Shown: piece after piece, positions 61,997-64,000 of the stretch
Position numbering within the stretch: position 1 is the first letter of the stretch
Layout of the letters: every line of letters begins with the position of its first letter
NCBI RefSeq assembly: GCF_026341275.1
Contig: NZ_JAIFZO010000002.1
Span: 1,190,361 to 1,254,360 of the forward strand
Direction: 5' to 3'
Origin: Streptomyces ortus
GTDB lineage: Bacteria > Actinomycetota > Actinomycetes > Streptomycetales > Streptomycetaceae
Length of the DNA: 64,000 nt
Made by a program: the position numbers and the translations under genes
The notes under the pieces: generated by a model
Told to the model about the DNA's origin: nothing
The model's database searches: none
What the model saw: the letters and a program-made list of their open reading frames with translations, nothing else

Positions 61997-62989
61997 TCAC
62001 GCACTCAGCGGTTCGGGCTCCGGAGTCCGGGCCGGTGACGGGTCTCCCGGGCGGCGGCTGCGGGCCTCCAGGTAGAGGGAGAGCGCCAGGAGTCCGACGC
62101 CCAGGACGAGGAAGCCCCAGGGCAGGTACGTGGACATCAGCGCGACAAGCAGTCGCTGGGACTTGACCAGGTCGACGGTCGAGCGGATGTAGTCCTCGCG
62201 CATCTTCACGTGTCCGGCGAAGGCGGTCACCTTCTCGCGGTCGCCCAGGAGGGTGCCACCGCGCAGTTCCTCGCGGTGGATCTCCTCTCCGTAGACGGGC
62301 GCTCCGGTGACGGGTTCGACCCAGAACTTGCGGACCGTGGTGTACCAGCGGGTGGTGCCCGTCTTCGCGACCGACTCCGCGGTGATGCCTTCCACGGGCA
62401 TGACCTTCGGGAAGGGCACCTTGGTCCAGGGGATGGTCTGCTCGAAGTAATAGACGTCGACACCCCGGAAGTTCTGGGTGCCCTTGTAGTGGATGGGTTC
62501 GGTGATCCGGGCCTGCGCGTCGAAGTACTCGTAATCCCTCTTCTCCGTGAGGAAGGGCCACTTGAACTCGATGCCCTCGCGCCGCACGGGGTCGCCGTCG
62601 ACGCTCTCGCCGGTGGCGTGGACGGGTTCCTGGGTGTGCGCGTCGAAGATGTACCGCTCCGGGATCTTGGAGACCATCTCGCCGTCGGGGCCCTGGACGT
62701 AGGAGAGGCCGTCCCAGACGACGACATCGCGGTTGGCGGTCCGCTCGATCCTCTCGGATGCCTCGACGTTGCCCTTGAGGGTCTGCACGACGGTGACCTT
62801 GTCGACCTTCTTGGCGGTCATCGAGCCGTAGTCGAGGAGGGTCGCGTCCTTCGCCTCCAGGACCATGTCCTGGTACTGGCCGGCGGGGATCTTGGCCACG
62901 CGCGGGAAGGCGTACCAGCGCAGCAGCGGGGACAGCGCCGCGAAGAACACGGCGAGGGCGAGCAGGATCAGGCTGGCCTTGCGGCGCAT
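61997..62989 (-). CDS. DUF3068 membrane-anchored protein
   Basis: 330 residues from ATG 62987-62989 (MRRKASLILLALAVFFAALS PLLRWYAFPRVA). Two terminal membrane helices bracket a ~230-residue extracytoplasmic domain with YKGTQNFRGVDVYYFEQTIP, SKIPERYIFDAHTQEPVHAT and the PVYGEEIHRE pattern of DUF3068. C-terminal helix LLVALMSTYLPWGFLVLGVG LLALSLYLEAR. PorA-like/DUF3068 proteins are actinobacterial and functionally obscure. Forms a set with the small gene upstream. Confidence 0.88.
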   Translation of the reverse strand: MRRKASLILLALAVFFAALSPLLRWYAFPRVAKIPAGQYQDMVLEAKDATLLDYGSMTAKKVDKVTVVQTLKGNVEASERIERTANRDVVVWDGLSYVQGPDGEMVSKIPERYIFDAHTQEPVHATGESVDGDPVRREGIEFKWPFLTEKRDYEYFDAQARITEPIHYKGTQNFRGVDVYYFEQTIPWTKVPFPKVMPVEGITAESVAKTGTTRWYTTVRKFWVEPVTGAPVYGEEIHREELRGGTLLGDREKVTAFAGHVKMREDYIRSTVDLVKSQRLLVALMSTYLPWGFLVLGVGLLALSLYLEARSRRPGDPSPARTPEPEPLSA

Positions 62990-63036
62990 CTCGGCGGCCC
63001 TCCCGGTGCGTTGTGGGTATGCGCTGGGGATGTGCG

Positions 63037-63171
63037 CTACGGGTGGCTCGGGACGGTGGTGAGCAGCGGTTTCGGTGAGGTCTCGCCCGACGGTGATCCC
63101 ATGGCCGTGACGAGGAGGACCAGCGCGAACGCGAGGGCCAGACCGGTCGCGGCGGCGATCAGAGCGCGCAT
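63037..63171 (-). CDS. SPW_0924-family small membrane protein, 44 aa
   Basis: MRALIAAATGLALAFALVLL then VTAMGSPSGETSPKPLLTTVPSHP: one membrane helix and a short outer tail. ATG follows GGGAGGCCCGC. A conserved Streptomyces micro-protein, 47 bp upstream of the DUF3068 gene on the same strand. Confidence 0.82.
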   Translation of the reverse strand: MRALIAAATGLALAFALVLLVTAMGSPSGETSPKPLLTTVPSHP

Positions 63172-63299
63172 GCGGGCCTCCCGGCACAGGCGGAACCGAG
63201 TCCATGGAGCGGCTCCGGGCGGAACCGGCCCCATGGACCTGATACATCGTCAGGTCGGGCACCGTAGCAACGGGCGGGCCAGATGAGAACACGTTGCGC

Positions 63300-63351
63300 A
63301 CACAACGACCGCGCCCCCTCACCGACGGGTGAGGGGGCGCGGTCGTTGTGT
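63300..63351 (-). terminator. Long perfect hairpin terminator
   Basis: A 24-bp perfect stem (63300-63323 with 63328-63351; core CGCGCCCCCTCACC / GGTGAGGGGGCGCG) and a GACG loop, 10 bp after the stop of the right-edge gene. Confidence 0.9.
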
Positions 63352-63360
63352 CTTCGCCGG

Positions 63361-64000
63361 CTACGAGGCGGCGGCAGCCACCTTCAGCTCGACGGTCAGG
63401 GTCGCGCCGCCGGTCGTGGTGATCCGCAGCAGGTACGTGCCCGCCGTGTCGTCCGCGTGCAGCTTCGGCAGTTTCAGCAGGCCGTCCTTGCCGGTCTTGA
63501 GGCCCGCGAGGGTGCGTACCGTCTTGCCGTCCGCGTCCTTGAAGTAGGGGCCCTTGTCGTTCTCGGTCGCGTCGTCCGCCGCCTTGATGAGCGTGGCGGT
63601 GGCGGCGACACCGTCCGCGACGGCGCCCTTGTACGTGGCCTTCACCTCGACCTGGTCCGCGAACTCGCCGCCCGGGACGCAGGTCAGCGCGGTGTCGGCG
63701 GTGCGGGCGAGGGCGTCCGCCTGGCGGGCGGTGACCGTCGCCGCGTAGTCGAGGCCGGAGACGGTGCGGCCGACGACGGTGGCGCGCACCTTGAAGCCGC
63801 CCGTCTTCTCACCGGCCTTGAGGGCGGGCGCGGTCGCCACACCGGAGGCGTTGGTGACGACGGTCGCGACGCTCTCACCGCCGGTGAAGACCGTGTCGGT
63901 GTCGCCGGTGATCGTGAACCGGACCCGGACCTTCGCGACGGCCTTGCCGGCCTTGGTCTCCGTACGGGCGCTGATCTTCTCGGCGAAGGTGTCGCCCGCG
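63361..64000 (-). CDS. Ig-like/invasin-type repeat protein, C-terminal part (runs off the window)
   Basis: 213 codons to TAG at 63361; the N-terminus lies beyond 64000. Big_1-like bacterial Ig repeats: AKVRVRFTITGDTDTVFTGG ESVATVVTNASGVATAPALK AGEKTGGFKVRATV, then a VEVKATYKGAVADGVAATAT L repeat and a final GTYLLRITTTGGATLTVELK V strand. Typical of the stalk of a large secreted or surface protein of streptomycetes; the functional head is not visible. Confidence 0.8.
   Translation of the reverse strand, partial: AGDTFAEKISARTETKAGKAVAKVRVRFTITGDTDTVFTGGESVATVVTNASGVATAPALKAGEKTGGFKVRATVVGRTVSGLDYAATVTARQADALARTADTALTCVPGGEFADQVEVKATYKGAVADGVAATATLIKAADDATENDKGPYFKDADGKTVRTLAGLKTGKDGLLKLPKLHADDTAGTYLLRITTTGGATLTVELKVAAAAS

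Overview
The window is a piece of a Streptomyces chromosome. GC content is very high with strong third-position GC bias. The gene set is typical of the genus: TerD and TerC proteins, an XRE/DUF397 regulator pair with a partner ATPase, DUF2293, SPW_0924, HrpB, UdgB, PAC2, and an rpsA-coaE neighbourhood. Most of the window is ordinary core or near-core chromosome. There is one mobile insertion, at the left edge.

Left edge (1-3.69 kb): the right end of an integrative element. On the minus strand it carries an XRE regulator, two tiny ORFs, a helix-turn-helix replication-type gene with repeated TTGGCACCCCGT boxes inside it, a winged-helix gene and a large serine integrase. The integrase abuts the last 62 codons of a metallo-beta-lactamase-fold hydrolase gene, so the element most likely sits inside that gene. 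Just beyond lies a headless amino-acid ABC ATPase fragment.

4.7-25 kb: aroQ and a metabolite:H+ symporter; the ChaA cation exchanger; a TerC membrane protein with a probable yybP-ykoY (Mn2+) riboswitch leader; two TerD-domain genes; uvrB; an MHYT membrane sensor; a secreted glycerophosphodiesterase; ogt; an MFS exporter; glutathione-independent formaldehyde dehydrogenase; the psuG-psuK pseudouridine salvage pair; corA; and a CBS-domain protein.

25-41 kb: mixed accessory and hypothetical genes (a uridine-kinase-like protein, DUF2293, DUF1772, a lone gltD, the XRE/DUF397/ATPase module, an ABC exporter, DUF899, an amidohydrolase, an EEP nuclease and a FUSC membrane protein). Short in-phase tandem repeats are unusually frequent here.

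41.0-42.1 kb: the most interesting locus. A conserved 243-residue protein of unknown function is followed on the same strand by two tandem structured RNAs. Each has a tRNA T arm, then a capped 7-bp acceptor-like stem, then a D arm. The two RNA ends pair with each other where the anticodon arm would be. This is a circularly permuted tRNA topology, the architecture described for bacterial YrlA-type Y RNAs, but no Ro60/TROVE gene is in the window.

42-64 kb: a Tat-type peptidoglycan amidase; a RidA-like protein; a gamma carbonic anhydrase-like protein; a GH6 glycosidase; a hydantoin/allantoin-type unit (racemase, NCS1 permease, GntR regulator with a perfect TTTGGTATACCAAA operator); UdgB; an S4 protein; DoxX; methyltransferases; coaE; PAC2; rpsA with a clear housekeeping promoter and a 38-bp palindromic terminator; hrpB carrying a Streptomyces intergenic-type hairpin in its coding sequence; and a truncated Ig-like surface protein at the right edge.
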